Shown here piece by piece: positions 36,900 to 46,996 of a stretch of 64,000 bases of DNA. Made by a program: the position numbers and the translations under genes. Under the pieces are notes generated by a model. That model did no database searches and was not told the origin of the DNA. It saw nothing but the letters and a program-made list of their open reading frames with translations. Origin of the DNA: Chitinophagaceae bacterium (GTDB lineage: Bacteria > Bacteroidota > Bacteroidia > Chitinophagales > Chitinophagaceae); NCBI GenBank assembly GCA_020403425.1, contig JADBXR010000002.1, positions 372,001-436,000 on the forward strand, read 5' to 3'. Within the stretch, counting starts at the first letter, position 1. Every line of letters begins with the position of its first letter.

Positions 36900-38282
36900 C
36901 TACCCTGCTGCTACCGGGGCCTTGCGCAGGATCACGGTAAAACGGTTCTGGTCGTTGGAGATGGGTGAATAGGTCACCGTACCCTTATGGATGGCGATGA
37001 AACGGTATACGATGGATAGCCCCAAACCGTACCCCTTTGTGGTAAGTGCATTACTTCCCCGGAAAAAAGGCACCATGATGCTTTCTTTCTCATCCACCGG
37101 CAGCTGTGTGCCGGAATTATCGAGATGAATGAAAACAGATTCACCGCTGGAGTCAATGGTAATGGTCACTTTCTGGTCTACTGAATAGGTATAGGCATTT
37201 TTGATCAGGTTGGTGAATGCCGATTTCAGCAACGATTCATTGCCCCGCACCATAAAATCATCATCGTTCTCCGGCACATTGGCAAAAATGACCTCTACCA
37301 CCAGGTTGGGCAACATTTTCTTGCAGCTGCTCACGGTCTCATACAGCAGTTCGTCGATCCGCAGACGGGGCCAGTCCTCCTCAAAATCCATCTGTTCGAA
37401 CTGCGAGATCAGCAATAGCGAGTTTGTGAGTTCGATCAGTTCCTGCTGCTCCTCCTTGAGCGATAACAGGGTCTCCTTGTATCCCGACGACGACAACTCC
37501 CTTGAAAGCGCCGATTCCGTCTCTGACAACATGATCGCCAGGGGTGTCCTTAGTTCATGCGAAGCATGGTACACAAAGTTCTTCTGGAACTCGAAGGATT
37601 TGCTCAGCCTTTCCAGCATGGCATTGAAATTTCGGGCTATCTCATTGATCTCATCATTTGCAGACGTTTCGGCAATCCGTTCTGTCAGGTTCTGCACCGT
37701 GGTTTTGGTCATCTGGTTGGCCAGGTCCTTCAGCGGTTTCACGGCCTGGCGTACAAACAGGAAAGAGGTCAATATAGACAAAGCCATCGCTCCAAAGAAC
37801 ACAAACACCAGGTTCAATCGTAAAAAACCGATCCGCACAAAACCCTGTTTATCAAAACCAGATACGAATACATAGGAATTCGTTTCCGGCATGAACATGG
37901 CCACCTGCTGGTTCCCGGCCTGATCCATGCTACGGATCTCTTTTTCTTCCTGAATCCGCAACAAAGGATACGCCAGCGGCGGTATGTGAATGGTATCCGG
38001 GAACCGGAATATGGGGGCGCCGGCCGAATCAAGAATGAAGACCTGCTCATAGAACAAAGCCTTATCGTGGATCTCTTTGATGAGCTTGTAAGCTACATGG
38101 CGATCCTCTTTTTTGATATCGGTGAAGATATTATACACTTCCATGCCCTCTTTCGCCACACGTTTGTAATAGTCATCTTCACGCGATTGGTAAAAAAGAA
38201 CATAGATGGCAACACAGGAAACCAACAGGATCACCGAAACAAAGAAAGTGAACAACAGGGCAAAGCGCAGTTTCAGGTTCAT
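36900..38282 (-). CDS. Sensor histidine kinase
   Basis: 460 residues. Two membrane segments (about 7-30 and 156-178) enclose a periplasmic sensor domain of about 125 residues. A HAMP linker (VKPLKDLANQMTKTT) follows, then the HisKA helix with the phosphorylated His242 in HASHELRTPLAIML, and the HATPase domain with the N-box SAFTNLIKNAYTYS, and GYGLGLSIV near the end. It phosphorylates the response regulator encoded 11 bp upstream in the same operon. The signal is unknown. A GIN-domain protein gene lies upstream of the pair. Confidence 0.94.
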   Translation of the reverse strand: MNLKLRFALLFTFFVSVILLVSCVAIYVLFYQSREDDYYKRVAKEGMEVYNIFTDIKKEDRHVAYKLIKEIHDKALFYEQVFILDSAGAPIFRFPDTIHIPPLAYPLLRIQEEKEIRSMDQAGNQQVAMFMPETNSYVFVSGFDKQGFVRIGFLRLNLVFVFFGAMALSILTSFLFVRQAVKPLKDLANQMTKTTVQNLTERIAETSANDEINEIARNFNAMLERLSKSFEFQKNFVYHASHELRTPLAIMLSETESALSRELSSSGYKETLLSLKEEQQELIELTNSLLLISQFEQMDFEEDWPRLRIDELLYETVSSCKKMLPNLVVEVIFANVPENDDDFMVRGNESLLKSAFTNLIKNAYTYSVDQKVTITIDSSGESVFIHLDNSGTQLPVDEKESIMVPFFRGSNALTTKGYGLGLSIVYRFIAIHKGTVTYSPISNDQNRFTVILRKAPVAAG

Positions 38283-38293
38283 TGCCGGAGGGT

Positions 38294-38974
38294 TTATTTG
38301 ATATAATACCCGAAGCCCGGTTTGGTGTGGATCAGCTTATGGGAAAACGGTTTATCGATCTTATTGCGTAGGAAACTGATATACACTTCAATGGTATTGG
38401 TGCCGGTATCGAAACTGAGGTCCCATACTTTTTCAAGGATCTCCTGTTTGGAGATCACGCGGTCTCGATTCTTCGCCAGCAAGCTAAGCAGGGTGAATTC
38501 CTTGGCCGTAAGCGGTATGTTCACCCCGGCCCTCGTAACGGTCTTGTTCAGGAAATTGATCTCCATATCTTCCACGAAGATCTTGTCCTTTTGCGCCGGT
38601 AGTTCCGATCGCTTCAGGAATACTTTTACCCGGGCGAAAAGCTCAACGAAATGGAAAGGTTTCACGATATAGTCATCGGCGCCAATATTGAACGCTTCCA
38701 CCTTATCATGTATCTCTCCCGCTGCGCTGAGCATGATGATCGGCACTTTCTTGTTCTGGTCGCGGAACTCACGGCACAATACAAAACCGTTCTTATAAGG
38801 AAGATTGATATCCAGCAGCACCAATGCATAGGCATGCTGGTTGAATAGTTTGGAAGCTTCCAGTCCATCTGCAGCAATATCAGTATCGTAGCCATTCGCA
38901 TTCAGCTCTTCGCGGATGATCTTGCTCAGTTTCGCTTCGTCCTCAACTAGTAAAATTCTATGTTTGGCACCCAT
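38294..38974 (-). CDS. OmpR-family response regulator
   Basis: 226 residues. The receiver domain has the acidic pair EDE at 11-13, the phosphoacceptor Asp55 in LVLLDINLP and the conserved lysine in DDYIVKPF. The C-terminal 100 residues are a winged-helix DNA-binding domain (LTAKEFTLLSLLAKN, VISKQEILEKVWDLSFDTGTNTIEVYISFLRNKID). It is first in the operon, followed by its sensor kinase with an 11-bp gap. Confidence 0.95.
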   Translation of the reverse strand: MGAKHRILLVEDEAKLSKIIREELNANGYDTDIAADGLEASKLFNQHAYALVLLDINLPYKNGFVLCREFRDQNKKVPIIMLSAAGEIHDKVEAFNIGADDYIVKPFHFVELFARVKVFLKRSELPAQKDKIFVEDMEINFLNKTVTRAGVNIPLTAKEFTLLSLLAKNRDRVISKQEILEKVWDLSFDTGTNTIEVYISFLRNKIDKPFSHKLIHTKPGFGYYIK

Positions 38975-39065
38975 GCAGCAGTCAGATTACTACCCAAAAT
39001 AAACAAAAATGCTGTTCGGTCCACCATTTATCCGATAATCAGTTGAGAAAGCCGACCGGGTATAT

Positions 39066-39791
39066 TTATGGCTCCAATTTCTTCACTTCGCCGCTACCAG
39101 CCACATGCTGTTTGATGGTGGGTGACCCCTTGTAGTACACCGATCCCACCCCTGCGATATTCACGTCCAGCGTAGCGGCGGCGAACAGTTTCACATTACC
39201 GCTTCCGGCGATCTTCACCACCGCGTTCTCCGACTTCAGTTCATCCGCATTGTAATCGCCCACACCACTGATGCGGATCCGCTGGTCGCGGGTCTCGCCG
39301 CTCATCGTCATCGAACCGCTGCCGGCGATCTCTGCTTCAATGCTTGGGGTGTTCACTTCCAATCTGATATCTCCGGAACCAGCGATCTTCAGGGTAAGTT
39401 TATCGCCACCTGTGAATTTATTCTTACCAATGATGTTACCGCTACCCGCAAGCTGCAACTGTTCCATTTTTGCGGTGGTGATATACACTTTGATGGGGTT
39501 ATTGGTAGAAATGCTGTAATGTTCCTTTGTTTTGATCAGCAGGAAACCATCTTCCTCACGGGTCAGGATCACGGGCAGGATATTCTCATCCGCTTCCACT
39601 TTTACTGAGGTTGCAGGTCCCTGTGTGATTTCCACATCAAAACTACCTGCCAGTTTGATCCTTTCTGCACGACTCACCGAACGTTCCTGTGTGGTAAGCT
39701 GTCCATTGCCCACTACCCGTTTATAACCGAACCAACGGCAGGAAGTGGCCGTCAGCATTATCACAGTAAGAAAAAGAAGAATGTGTTTCAT
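39066..39791 (-). CDS. DUF2807 (GIN domain) envelope lipoprotein
   Basis: 241 residues. The N-terminus MKHILLFLTVIMLTATSCRW looks like a lipoprotein signal with Cys18 as the acylated residue. The rest is a right-handed beta-helix-type repeat with recurring GSG motifs (ITTAKMEQLQLAGSGNI, LKIAGSGDI, EIAGSGSM, ISGVGDYN, KIAGSGNV), the mark of DUF2807 putative auto-transporter adhesin heads. The function of such proteins in Bacteroidota is unsettled; many are controlled by envelope stress systems. It is 91 bp upstream of a two-component operon on the same strand. Confidence 0.9.
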   Translation of the reverse strand: MKHILLFLTVIMLTATSCRWFGYKRVVGNGQLTTQERSVSRAERIKLAGSFDVEITQGPATSVKVEADENILPVILTREEDGFLLIKTKEHYSISTNNPIKVYITTAKMEQLQLAGSGNIIGKNKFTGGDKLTLKIAGSGDIRLEVNTPSIEAEIAGSGSMTMSGETRDQRIRISGVGDYNADELKSENAVVKIAGSGNVKLFAAATLDVNIAGVGSVYYKGSPTIKQHVAGSGEVKKLEP

Positions 39792-39896
39792 AAGTTTGGT
39801 TTTGGAAAGGTAAATTAAACAAAAGCCTGCTTACCCGGATGCCCTTTATCCCCATTTGCAACCGTACAACCGGGTTTCAGCCTTAAAAATTTCTGT

Positions 39897-39904
39897 TACC
39901 TTCG
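39897..39904 (+). promoter_or_regulatory. TAnnTTTG-like box of guaA
   Basis: TACCTTCG matches 7 of 8 positions and ends 5 bp before the guaA ATG at 39910, so the mRNA may be leaderless. Confidence 0.45.
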
Positions 39905-39909
39905 CAGGC

Positions 39910-41445
39910 ATGACAGAAAAAATACTCATTCTCGATTTTGGAAGCCAATTCACCCAGTTAATAGCCCGGGCCGTCCGCGAAGCCAATGTGTTCTGCGAGA
40001 TCATCCCTTACCAGAAATCATTCACCATTGAACCCGGTCTAAAAGGCATCATCCTGAGCGGGTCCCCTTTTAGTGTGAACGAAGAAAAAGCGCCTTCTGT
40101 GGATGTGGCTGCTTTCATACAGCAGGTGCCGGTACTGGGTGTCTGTTATGGTGCACAGCTCACCGCCAAACTCTTCGGCGGCAGGGTTGACAAATCCAAT
40201 AAAAGAGAATATGGACGTGCCAAACTGCATATCCATCAAGAGGATATATTATTCAAAGGAGTGGCCGAACAATCACAGGTATGGATGAGCCACAGCGATT
40301 CCATCACCCAGCTACCCGAAGGTTTCGAGATACTGGCCACCACCGAAAGTATACCGGTTGCGGGCTTCCGCAAGACCGGCAACGATACCAAAGCCCTGTA
40401 CGGTATCCAGTTCCATCCGGAAGTATACCATTCTGTAGAAGGCAAAAAGATCATCAATAATTTCCTGATACATACCTGCGGTTGCAAACAGGACTGGACG
40501 CCCGCTTCATTCGTACACGAGACCGTTGAAGCATTGAAAAAACAGATCGGCAACAGTCATGTGATCATGGCACTGAGTGGCGGGGTAGACAGCACTGTGG
40601 CCGCCACCCTCATCAGCAGGGCCATCGGCGACAGGCTTCATGGTATCTTCGTGGATAATGGTGTATTGCGCAAGAACGAGTTCCAGCAGGTACTGGACAC
40701 CTACCATACCATTGGCCTGAACGTGACCGGCATCGATGCCCGGAAATTGTTCTACGATGCGTTCAAAGGCAAGACCGATCCTGAACAGAAAAGAAAAGTG
40801 ATCGGCGGATTGTTCATCGATGTGTTTCATGAAGAATCCAAAAAAGTGGAAGGCGTGAAGTTTCTCGGCCAGGGAACCATTTACCCCGATGTGATCGAGA
40901 GCGTAAGTGTACACGGCCCATCACAGACCATCAAATCGCACCACAATGTGGGCGGTTTACCCGATATCATGCACCTTGACCTGGTAGAACCCTTACGTTT
41001 CCTCTTCAAGGATGAAGTGCGCAAAGTGGGACTGGAACTGGGTATACCCGCTGACATGATCAACCGCCACCCCTTCCCCGGACCGGGACTGGCCATCCGT
41101 ATCCTGGGCGAGGTAACAGAAGAGAAAGTGGCTTTGTTACAGGCGGCAGATGATATCTATATCAGGGGGCTCAAAGAATTCAACCTCTACAATTCCGTAT
41201 GGCAGGCTGGCACCATCCTGTTACCCGTAAAAAGTGTGGGTGTGATGGGCGATGAAAGGACCTACGAGTTCACCGTAGCCCTGCGCGCCGTAACATCAGT
41301 GGATGGTATGACGGCAGACTGGGCGCACCTGCCTTATGAATTCCTGGCACATATTTCGAACGAGATCATCAACAATGTACGGGGTATCAACCGCGTGGTA
41401 TACGATATCAGCAGCAAACCACCGGCTACCATCGAATGGGAATAG
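39910..41445 (+). CDS. guaA: GMP synthase (glutamine-hydrolysing)
   Basis: 511 residues from ATG 39910, where the protein starts with the standard [19 protein letters not shown]. The glutamine amidotransferase domain has its nucleophile in [10 protein letters not shown] and the His/Glu of the triad in FHPEVYHS. The ATP pyrophosphatase domain has the PP-loop [15 protein letters not shown]. The C-terminal dimerisation domain ends with KPPATIEWE. It turns XMP into GMP using glutamine nitrogen. It leads a plus-strand gene run that continues to 46991. Confidence 0.97.
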   Translation: MTEKILILDFGSQFTQLIARAVREANVFCEIIPYQKSFTIEPGLKGIILSGSPFSVNEEKAPSVDVAAFIQQVPVLGVCYGAQLTAKLFGGRVDKSNKREYGRAKLHIHQEDILFKGVAEQSQVWMSHSDSITQLPEGFEILATTESIPVAGFRKTGNDTKALYGIQFHPEVYHSVEGKKIINNFLIHTCGCKQDWTPASFVHETVEALKKQIGNSHVIMALSGGVDSTVAATLISRAIGDRLHGIFVDNGVLRKNEFQQVLDTYHTIGLNVTGIDARKLFYDAFKGKTDPEQKRKVIGGLFIDVFHEESKKVEGVKFLGQGTIYPDVIESVSVHGPSQTIKSHHNVGGLPDIMHLDLVEPLRFLFKDEVRKVGLELGIPADMINRHPFPGPGLAIRILGEVTEEKVALLQAADDIYIRGLKEFNLYNSVWQAGTILLPVKSVGVMGDERTYEFTVALRAVTSVDGMTADWAHLPYEFLAHISNEIINNVRGINRVVYDISSKPPATIEWE

Positions 41446-41466
41446 GCTGCTTCATAAACTGTTTGT

Positions 41467-42636
41467 ATGCGATACCTGAAACAGAGCTTACTGTTGGTCA
41501 TTTGTCTCTGGTCCCTGTTACACACACGGGCCCAGGACAGTCTTGCCAGGCCGGTAAAAGTGGCCGTATTCGCACCCCTGTATATTGATTCAGCCTTTGC
41601 AGGGGAGAATTATAAACTGGGCAAGAGTAACCTTCCCAAATACCTGCTGCCGGGACTCGATTTTTACAATGGCGTTATGCTGGCCATCGATTCGCTGAAT
41701 GCCGAAAGAACGGTGGCAGAAGTGCAGATCTATGATACCAAGAACCCCAACAGCTCACTCGAAGAACTGCTGGCGCAACCTGCTTTGCAGGATGTGTCGC
41801 TGCTGATCGCCTCCTTCAATAACCGGAACGAGATCAGGCCCCTGGCAGATTTTGCGCAGAAAAAGAATATCCTGCTCATCTCATCCACCTATCCCAATGA
41901 TGGGGGCATTACGGAGAACCCGAATTTTGTATTGCTGAATCCCACGCTCACCGCGCATATTGAGGCCGTATATAAATATGTACACCGTACCTACCCACTT
42001 GACAATGTCATCCTGTTCAGAAGAAAAGGCAATGTGGAAGACCTGATACAGAACATCATTGGCAACCTGAACAAACAGACCCGCGGAATTCCCGTAAAAT
42101 TAAAGACCATCGAACTGACCGATAGCTTCAGCGTGCAACAGGTGACCGCCTACCTCGACAGCACCAAACGCAATGTGGTGATCTGCGGTACACTGAACGA
42201 GACCTTCGGATTGAATCTATCCCGGGCACTGAGCAGTTCCCGATCTTATACAACAGCGGTCATTGGTATGCCCACCTGGGATGCCTTACGCGATATCGGC
42301 AATGGCATCGATATGGTGTATACCACCCCTTACAACTACTCCCGCCAGGACAAACTCAGTCTCCTGCTCAGCGAAAAATACAAGACCAGGTATGCAGGCC
42401 GTGCCAGCGATATGGTGTTCAAAGGATTTGAATCCCTTTATCGTTTCACCAAGTTATTATTGAAATACGGCACTGGGCTGAAGGATCATTTATCCGACAA
42501 AGAATACAAGGTCTTCAACGATTTCGACATACAACCGGTGAACTCCGGAAAGGAGCCTCCATCCACAGAATACCTGGAGAACAAAAAACTCTACCTGATC
42601 CGCAAAGTAGACGGCAAACTGAAATCGGTGAATTGA
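41467..42636 (+). CDS. Periplasmic type-1 substrate-binding-like protein
   Basis: 389 residues with a signal peptide (ending LHTRAQ). The first lobe matches the receptor-ligand-binding (Leu/Ile/Val-binding) fold: [44 protein letters not shown] and the second-lobe segment YDIQ-like FNDFDIQPV at the end. Unlike classic transport proteins, such Bacteroidota proteins often occur without ABC permeases and may have LysM domains in relatives; none is present here. The role is unknown. It starts 21 bp after guaA and is probably in its operon. Confidence 0.82.
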   Translation: MRYLKQSLLLVICLWSLLHTRAQDSLARPVKVAVFAPLYIDSAFAGENYKLGKSNLPKYLLPGLDFYNGVMLAIDSLNAERTVAEVQIYDTKNPNSSLEELLAQPALQDVSLLIASFNNRNEIRPLADFAQKKNILLISSTYPNDGGITENPNFVLLNPTLTAHIEAVYKYVHRTYPLDNVILFRRKGNVEDLIQNIIGNLNKQTRGIPVKLKTIELTDSFSVQQVTAYLDSTKRNVVICGTLNETFGLNLSRALSSSRSYTTAVIGMPTWDALRDIGNGIDMVYTTPYNYSRQDKLSLLLSEKYKTRYAGRASDMVFKGFESLYRFTKLLLKYGTGLKDHLSDKEYKVFNDFDIQPVNSGKEPPSTEYLENKKLYLIRKVDGKLKSVN

Positions 42637-42671
42637 GTCAACCAAACCCTGCAGTAGCTGTTGTAACAGGT

Positions 42672-42833
42672 ATGTGTGCCAGCAAAGCCAATAAATCTTA
42701 CCTCCCCACCCGCTTATGCAAGACCTGCGGCCGTCCTTTCAGCTGGCGAAAGAAGTGGGCCAATAACTGGGAGCAGGTACAATACTGCAGCGACCGCTGC
42801 CGGATGCATAAAAAACAGAAAAGCGGCCAATGA
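42672..42833 (+). CDS. DUF2256 zinc-ribbon-like protein
   Basis: 53 residues from ATG 42672. Four cysteines in two pairs ([14 protein letters not shown] and [11 protein letters not shown]) form a likely zinc site with the WRKKW core typical of DUF2256. The role of the family is unknown. It is in the guaA run, 35 bp after the binding-protein gene, and before the helicase gene. Confidence 0.88.
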   Translation: MCASKANKSYLPTRLCKTCGRPFSWRKKWANNWEQVQYCSDRCRMHKKQKSGQ

Positions 42834-42884
42834 AGCTTCCCACTGCGGCAGAATCCAGTAAATTGTAGCTTGGCATACCCACAC

Positions 42885-45368
42885 ATGAAACTTCAGCAAA
42901 GCAAAGGATACCGTATCATCAACGAATGGCTCAGCAGCAGAGGCTTTCATGCGTTCGAGTTCCAGGAACAGGCCTGGCAGGAGATCTGCCGGGGTGAGAG
43001 TGGCCTGGTAAATGCACCTACCGGATGTGGTAAGACCTATTCTGTATTTCTGGGTTCACTGATCCGGTTCATCAACGATCATCCCGACCAGTACCTTACC
43101 AAAAAGAACAATGGTTTACAGCTGCTCTGGATCACCCCTCTGCGGGCATTGGCCAAAGATATTGGCCGCGCCATGGAAGAAGTGATCCGTGAACTGGGCA
43201 TGCAATGGCGGGTAGGCATCCGCAACGGCGATACGGATACGGCCGAGAGAAGCCGGCAGAAGAAGAACATGCCCGAAGTGCTCATCATCACTCCAGAAAG
43301 CCTGCATTTGTTACTGGCACAGAAACAATACCCCGAATTATTCGCTTCGCTGCGCATCATTGCCGTAGATGAATGGCATGAATTGCTGGGCAGCAAACGT
43401 GGTGTACAGGTAGAGCTGGCCATCAGCCGGATCGTGAACTGTCAATTTTCGCCAGGAACATCCGGCAAAAGATCTGTCAGCGTATGGGGCATCAGCGCCA
43501 CCATTGGTAATTTACCGGAGGCAAAAGAAGTATTACTGGCTCCTCTGCAAAAAGAAGGCGTCATCATCCGCGCGCAGGTCAATAAAGAGATCGTGGTGGA
43601 ATCCATCCTGCCGGATGAGATCGAGAAATATCCCTGGGCCGGCCATCTCGGCATCAAACTGGCGGAAAAGCTGGTACCCATCATCGAACGAAGCAGGACC
43701 ACACTCATCTTCATCAACACCAGGGGTATGAGTGAGACCTGGTACCAGACCCTACTGACCGTTGCCCCGCAACTGGCCGGAGCCATTGCCCTGCATCATG
43801 GAAGCATTGAGCAGGAACTCCGTCTATGGGTGGAAGAAGCTTTGCATACCGAAAAACTGAAAGCGGTGGTTTGCACATCCAGTCTCGACCTCGGCGTTGA
43901 TTTCAGGCCCGTGGATGCCGTGGTACAGGTAGGCTCACCCAAGGGTATCGCACGTTTCCTGCAAAGGGCCGGCAGAAGCGGGCACAGGCCCGGCGAACAG
44001 AGCAGGATCTATTTCCTGCCCACGCATTCGCTGGAATTACTGGAAGTGGCCGCATTGAAAACAGCCATAAAAGAAATGGCCATCGAGAGCCGCGAGCCCC
44101 TACTGCTCTGTTTCGATGTGTTGCTGCAATGGCTCTGCACACTGGCCATCGGCGATGGTTTTGAACAGGCCGCCTTGTACCACGAGATCAAAAGCACCCA
44201 TTGTTTTGCAGATATGACCGAGGCCGAATGGCAGGACATCCTCTTGCACCTGACCATCGGTGGCAAAGCTTTGCAGCAGTATGACGAATACAAAAAAGTA
44301 GAGATAGAAGATGGCCGTTACGTGATCAGGAACCGTCGAATTGCCATGCGGCACCGCATGCATATCGGTACCATCGTCAGCGATGCCATGCTGAAAGTGA
44401 AACTGATGAAGGGTGGTTATATCGGTGTGATCGAGGAATGGTTCATCAGCCGGCTGGAACCCGGTGATGTGTTCACACTGGCGGGCCGCAACCTGGAACT
44501 GGTAATGATCCGGGAAATGGATGTAATGGTACGCGTATCCCGGTCCAAAAAATCCATCGTACCCTCCTGGATGGGCGGGCGTATGAGTCTGACCGCCAAC
44601 CTGGGACAGATCCTCCGCCAGACCTTCGACAAAGCCCTGCACAACGAGGACGAAATAGAACTCCAAAGCCTGCATGGGCTGTTTGAACTGCAGCAGCAAC
44701 TCTCGCATATCCCAAGACATGATGAATTACTGATCGAACAGATAGAGGACAAGAACGGTTTTCACCTGCTGGTCTATCCCTTCGAAGGCCGCCAGGTACA
44801 CGAGGCCCTGAGCGCCATACTGGCCTATCGCATCGGCCAATCCCTGCCCATCACGTTCTCCATCTCGATGAACGATTACGGTTTTGAATTGCTGAGCGAC
44901 CAGCCCGTACCTGTGGACGACAGCAATGTGCGCGAACTTTTCTCTACCGACCACCTGCTGACCGATATCCAAAAAAGCATCAACAGTACTGAGATGGCCA
45001 GGCGCAAGTTCCGTGATATTGCCGTGATCGGCGGGCTCATCTTTCAGGGTATGCCGGGAGAGCGTAAAAAAGCAAGGCACCTGCAATCATCCGCATCCCT
45101 CCTGTTCAAAGTGTTCGAAGAATACGAGCCCAACAATATCCTGCTGAAACAGGCCTACCAGGAAGTATTGATGCAACAGATGGATGAAGTGAGGCTGCGT
45201 ATGGCCATGCAGCGGATCCATGATCACAGCACCATCGTACTCAGGTTCCCCGAACAGCTGACGCCGCTCTCCTTCCCGATCATCGTGGATGGACTGAACC
45301 GGAACCACTATTCATCCGAGAAACTGGAGGACAGGGTCCGCAAAATGCAGGCACAACTGGAAAAATAA
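42885..45368 (+). CDS. DNA-ligase-associated DEXH-box helicase (Lhr-like)
   Basis: 827 residues from ATG 42885. It is a superfamily 2 helicase: motif I APTGCGKTYSVFL, motif II AVDEWHELLGSKRG (DEWH in place of DEAH), motif III WGISATIG, and motif VI QRAGRSGHRPG. The C-terminal region after residue 420 is the winged-helix and Lhr-like domain (RYVIRNRRIAMRHRMH, PSWMGGRMSLTANL). This branch is usually encoded with a DNA ligase, a beta-lactamase-fold exonuclease and a phosphoesterase in a DNA repair cluster. Here only the phosphoesterase gene follows, 67 bp downstream. It probably unwinds DNA or RNA:DNA during repair. Confidence 0.9.
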   Translation: MKLQQSKGYRIINEWLSSRGFHAFEFQEQAWQEICRGESGLVNAPTGCGKTYSVFLGSLIRFINDHPDQYLTKKNNGLQLLWITPLRALAKDIGRAMEEVIRELGMQWRVGIRNGDTDTAERSRQKKNMPEVLIITPESLHLLLAQKQYPELFASLRIIAVDEWHELLGSKRGVQVELAISRIVNCQFSPGTSGKRSVSVWGISATIGNLPEAKEVLLAPLQKEGVIIRAQVNKEIVVESILPDEIEKYPWAGHLGIKLAEKLVPIIERSRTTLIFINTRGMSETWYQTLLTVAPQLAGAIALHHGSIEQELRLWVEEALHTEKLKAVVCTSSLDLGVDFRPVDAVVQVGSPKGIARFLQRAGRSGHRPGEQSRIYFLPTHSLELLEVAALKTAIKEMAIESREPLLLCFDVLLQWLCTLAIGDGFEQAALYHEIKSTHCFADMTEAEWQDILLHLTIGGKALQQYDEYKKVEIEDGRYVIRNRRIAMRHRMHIGTIVSDAMLKVKLMKGGYIGVIEEWFISRLEPGDVFTLAGRNLELVMIREMDVMVRVSRSKKSIVPSWMGGRMSLTANLGQILRQTFDKALHNEDEIELQSLHGLFELQQQLSHIPRHDELLIEQIEDKNGFHLLVYPFEGRQVHEALSAILAYRIGQSLPITFSISMNDYGFELLSDQPVPVDDSNVRELFSTDHLLTDIQKSINSTEMARRKFRDIAVIGGLIFQGMPGERKKARHLQSSASLLFKVFEEYEPNNILLKQAYQEVLMQQMDEVRLRMAMQRIHDHSTIVLRFPEQLTPLSFPIIVDGLNRNHYSSEKLEDRVRKMQAQLEK

Positions 45369-45421
45369 ACGGCCCCATCCCTCATATACGCATGCAGCAT
45401 CCTTTGCAAGAGCATAGCCTT

Positions 45422-45429
45422 TATCTTTG
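45422..45429 (+). promoter_or_regulatory. TAnnTTTG box of the pdeM-like gene
   Basis: TATCTTTG is a full consensus match 6 bp before the ATG at 45436. It indicates a separate start for the phosphoesterase-HDAC pair and a near-leaderless mRNA. Confidence 0.6.
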
Positions 45430-45435
45430 CGCACC

Positions 45436-46092
45436 ATGACGGCCCCTGTGTTACATACTGTCCGCAATAACCGGTTCTGGTTATCGCCCCAACGCTGCAT
45501 CTTTTGGGAAGAGGAACAGTGCCTGATCCTGTCCGACCTGCACTTCGGTAAGACCGGACACTTTCGCAAACACGGCATCGCTGTGCCACAGCAGGTGTAC
45601 CGAGAGGACCTGCAGCGGCTGGTGGAACAGATCGGCCATTTCAAACCCAGAAAGATCATTGCCGTGGGGGACCTGTTCCACAGTGTTGCCAACAAAGAGA
45701 TGGACTGGTTCCTGAAATGGCGACAGGACCTGGGCCATGTCGATATTATCCTGGTAAAAGGCAATCACGATATCCTGTCCGAAAGCTGGTATGCGGATGC
45801 GGCTATCTCGGTCGTTACAGGCACCTATTCCATGGGTGGGTTCGGTTTTGTACACGATCCGGAAGAAGCTACGGATCTCAACGATCTGTATATTTTTTCG
45901 GGACACCTGCATCCCGGTATACATATCAACGGACTGGGCAAACAAAGCCTGCAGTTCCCCTGTTTCTATTTCGGAAAAAACAGCGCGATCCTTCCCGCGT
46001 TCAGTAAGTTCAGCGGACTGGCCATCGTTAAAAAGAAAAGAACGGATACCATTTACGCCATTGTGAACCAGACATTAGTTCCTGTTACATGA
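45436..46092 (+). CDS. pdeM: DNA-ligase-associated metallophosphoesterase (PdeM-like)
   Basis: 218 residues from ATG 45436. The calcineurin-like metal site is LSDLHFGKTGHFRKHG (D.H), VGDLFHS (GD), VKGNHDILS (GNHD) and SGHLHPG (GHxH). The placement after an Lhr-like DEXH helicase identifies the ligase-associated branch. It likely cleaves DNA or phosphodiesters during repair. The HDAC-like gene overlaps its stop codon by 4 bp, so the two are translated together. Confidence 0.9.
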   Translation: MTAPVLHTVRNNRFWLSPQRCIFWEEEQCLILSDLHFGKTGHFRKHGIAVPQQVYREDLQRLVEQIGHFKPRKIIAVGDLFHSVANKEMDWFLKWRQDLGHVDIILVKGNHDILSESWYADAAISVVTGTYSMGGFGFVHDPEEATDLNDLYIFSGHLHPGIHINGLGKQSLQFPCFYFGKNSAILPAFSKFSGLAIVKKKRTDTIYAIVNQTLVPVT

Positions 46093-46991
46093 TCAGTATT
46101 GCCTACGACCCTATTTACGCACATCCGCTTCCGGAAGGTCACCGTTTCCCGATGCTGAAATATGAATTGATACCGGAGCAGTTATTGCACGAAGGAAGTA
46201 TTGACAAGGAACAGTTATTCGCCCCTCAGCTCTGTTCAGAGGAGGTCCTGCTGCTCACACATGACCAGGAATATCTCAACAAACTGGAGCAGCAAACATT
46301 GAGCGCTTCCGAGCAGCGCAAGATCGGTTTTCCGCAATCGCCCTTACTGACCAGGCGTGAACGCATCATTACACAGGGAACCATTGACTGTTGTTACCGG
46401 GCCATTCGGTCTGGTTGCGCGCTGAATGTGGCGGGTGGCACCCACCACGCATTCAGGGACCGTGGCGAAGGTTTCTGCTTGCTCAACGATATGGCAGTGG
46501 CAGCCAATCATTTACTGCTGCAACAGGTGGCCAAACAGGTGCTCATCATTGACCTGGATGTACACCAGGGCAACGGCACGGCCAGCATTTTTGAGAATGA
46601 ACCGAGGGTATTCACGTTCAGCATGCATGGAGGGCATAACTATCCTTTTCACAAGGAACGGTCCGACCTGGATATCCCTTTGTCCGACGGGACCGATGAC
46701 GAAACCTATCTCGGGATCCTGGCAGACACCCTGCCAAGGCTGATCGATACGGTGCAGCCTGATTTCGTTTTTTACCTATCCGGCGTTGACATACTGGATA
46801 CTGATAAATTCGGCAAACTGAAACTGAGCCTGGCAGGTTGTAAACAACGCGATGCTTTTGTATTCGAAACACTGCACCGCCACCGGATCCCCGTTACCAT
46901 TGCCATGGGCGGCGGTTATTCGCCCGATGTAAGAACGATCGTGGAAGCGCACTGCAACACATTCCGGCTGGCAAAAGACATTTTCGGTTAG
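46089..46991 (+). CDS. Histone-deacetylase-family deacetylase
   Basis: 300 residues. It has the arginase/deacetylase fold with GGTHHAFRDRGEGFCLLND (two adjacent catalytic His), VLIIDLDVHQGNGTA (zinc Asp and His), and LSGVDILDTDKFGKLKLS (second zinc Asp). The glycine-rich loop AMGGGYSPDV binds the acyl group. Bacterial members deacetylate small acetylated amines or lysines in proteins; the specific substrate is not clear. Its 4-bp overlap with the PdeM-like gene suggests linked expression, though no known functional link exists. Confidence 0.92.
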   Translation: MISIAYDPIYAHPLPEGHRFPMLKYELIPEQLLHEGSIDKEQLFAPQLCSEEVLLLTHDQEYLNKLEQQTLSASEQRKIGFPQSPLLTRRERIITQGTIDCCYRAIRSGCALNVAGGTHHAFRDRGEGFCLLNDMAVAANHLLLQQVAKQVLIIDLDVHQGNGTASIFENEPRVFTFSMHGGHNYPFHKERSDLDIPLSDGTDDETYLGILADTLPRLIDTVQPDFVFYLSGVDILDTDKFGKLKLSLAGCKQRDAFVFETLHRHRIPVTIAMGGGYSPDVRTIVEAHCNTFRLAKDIFG

Positions 46992-46996
46992 GCTTA

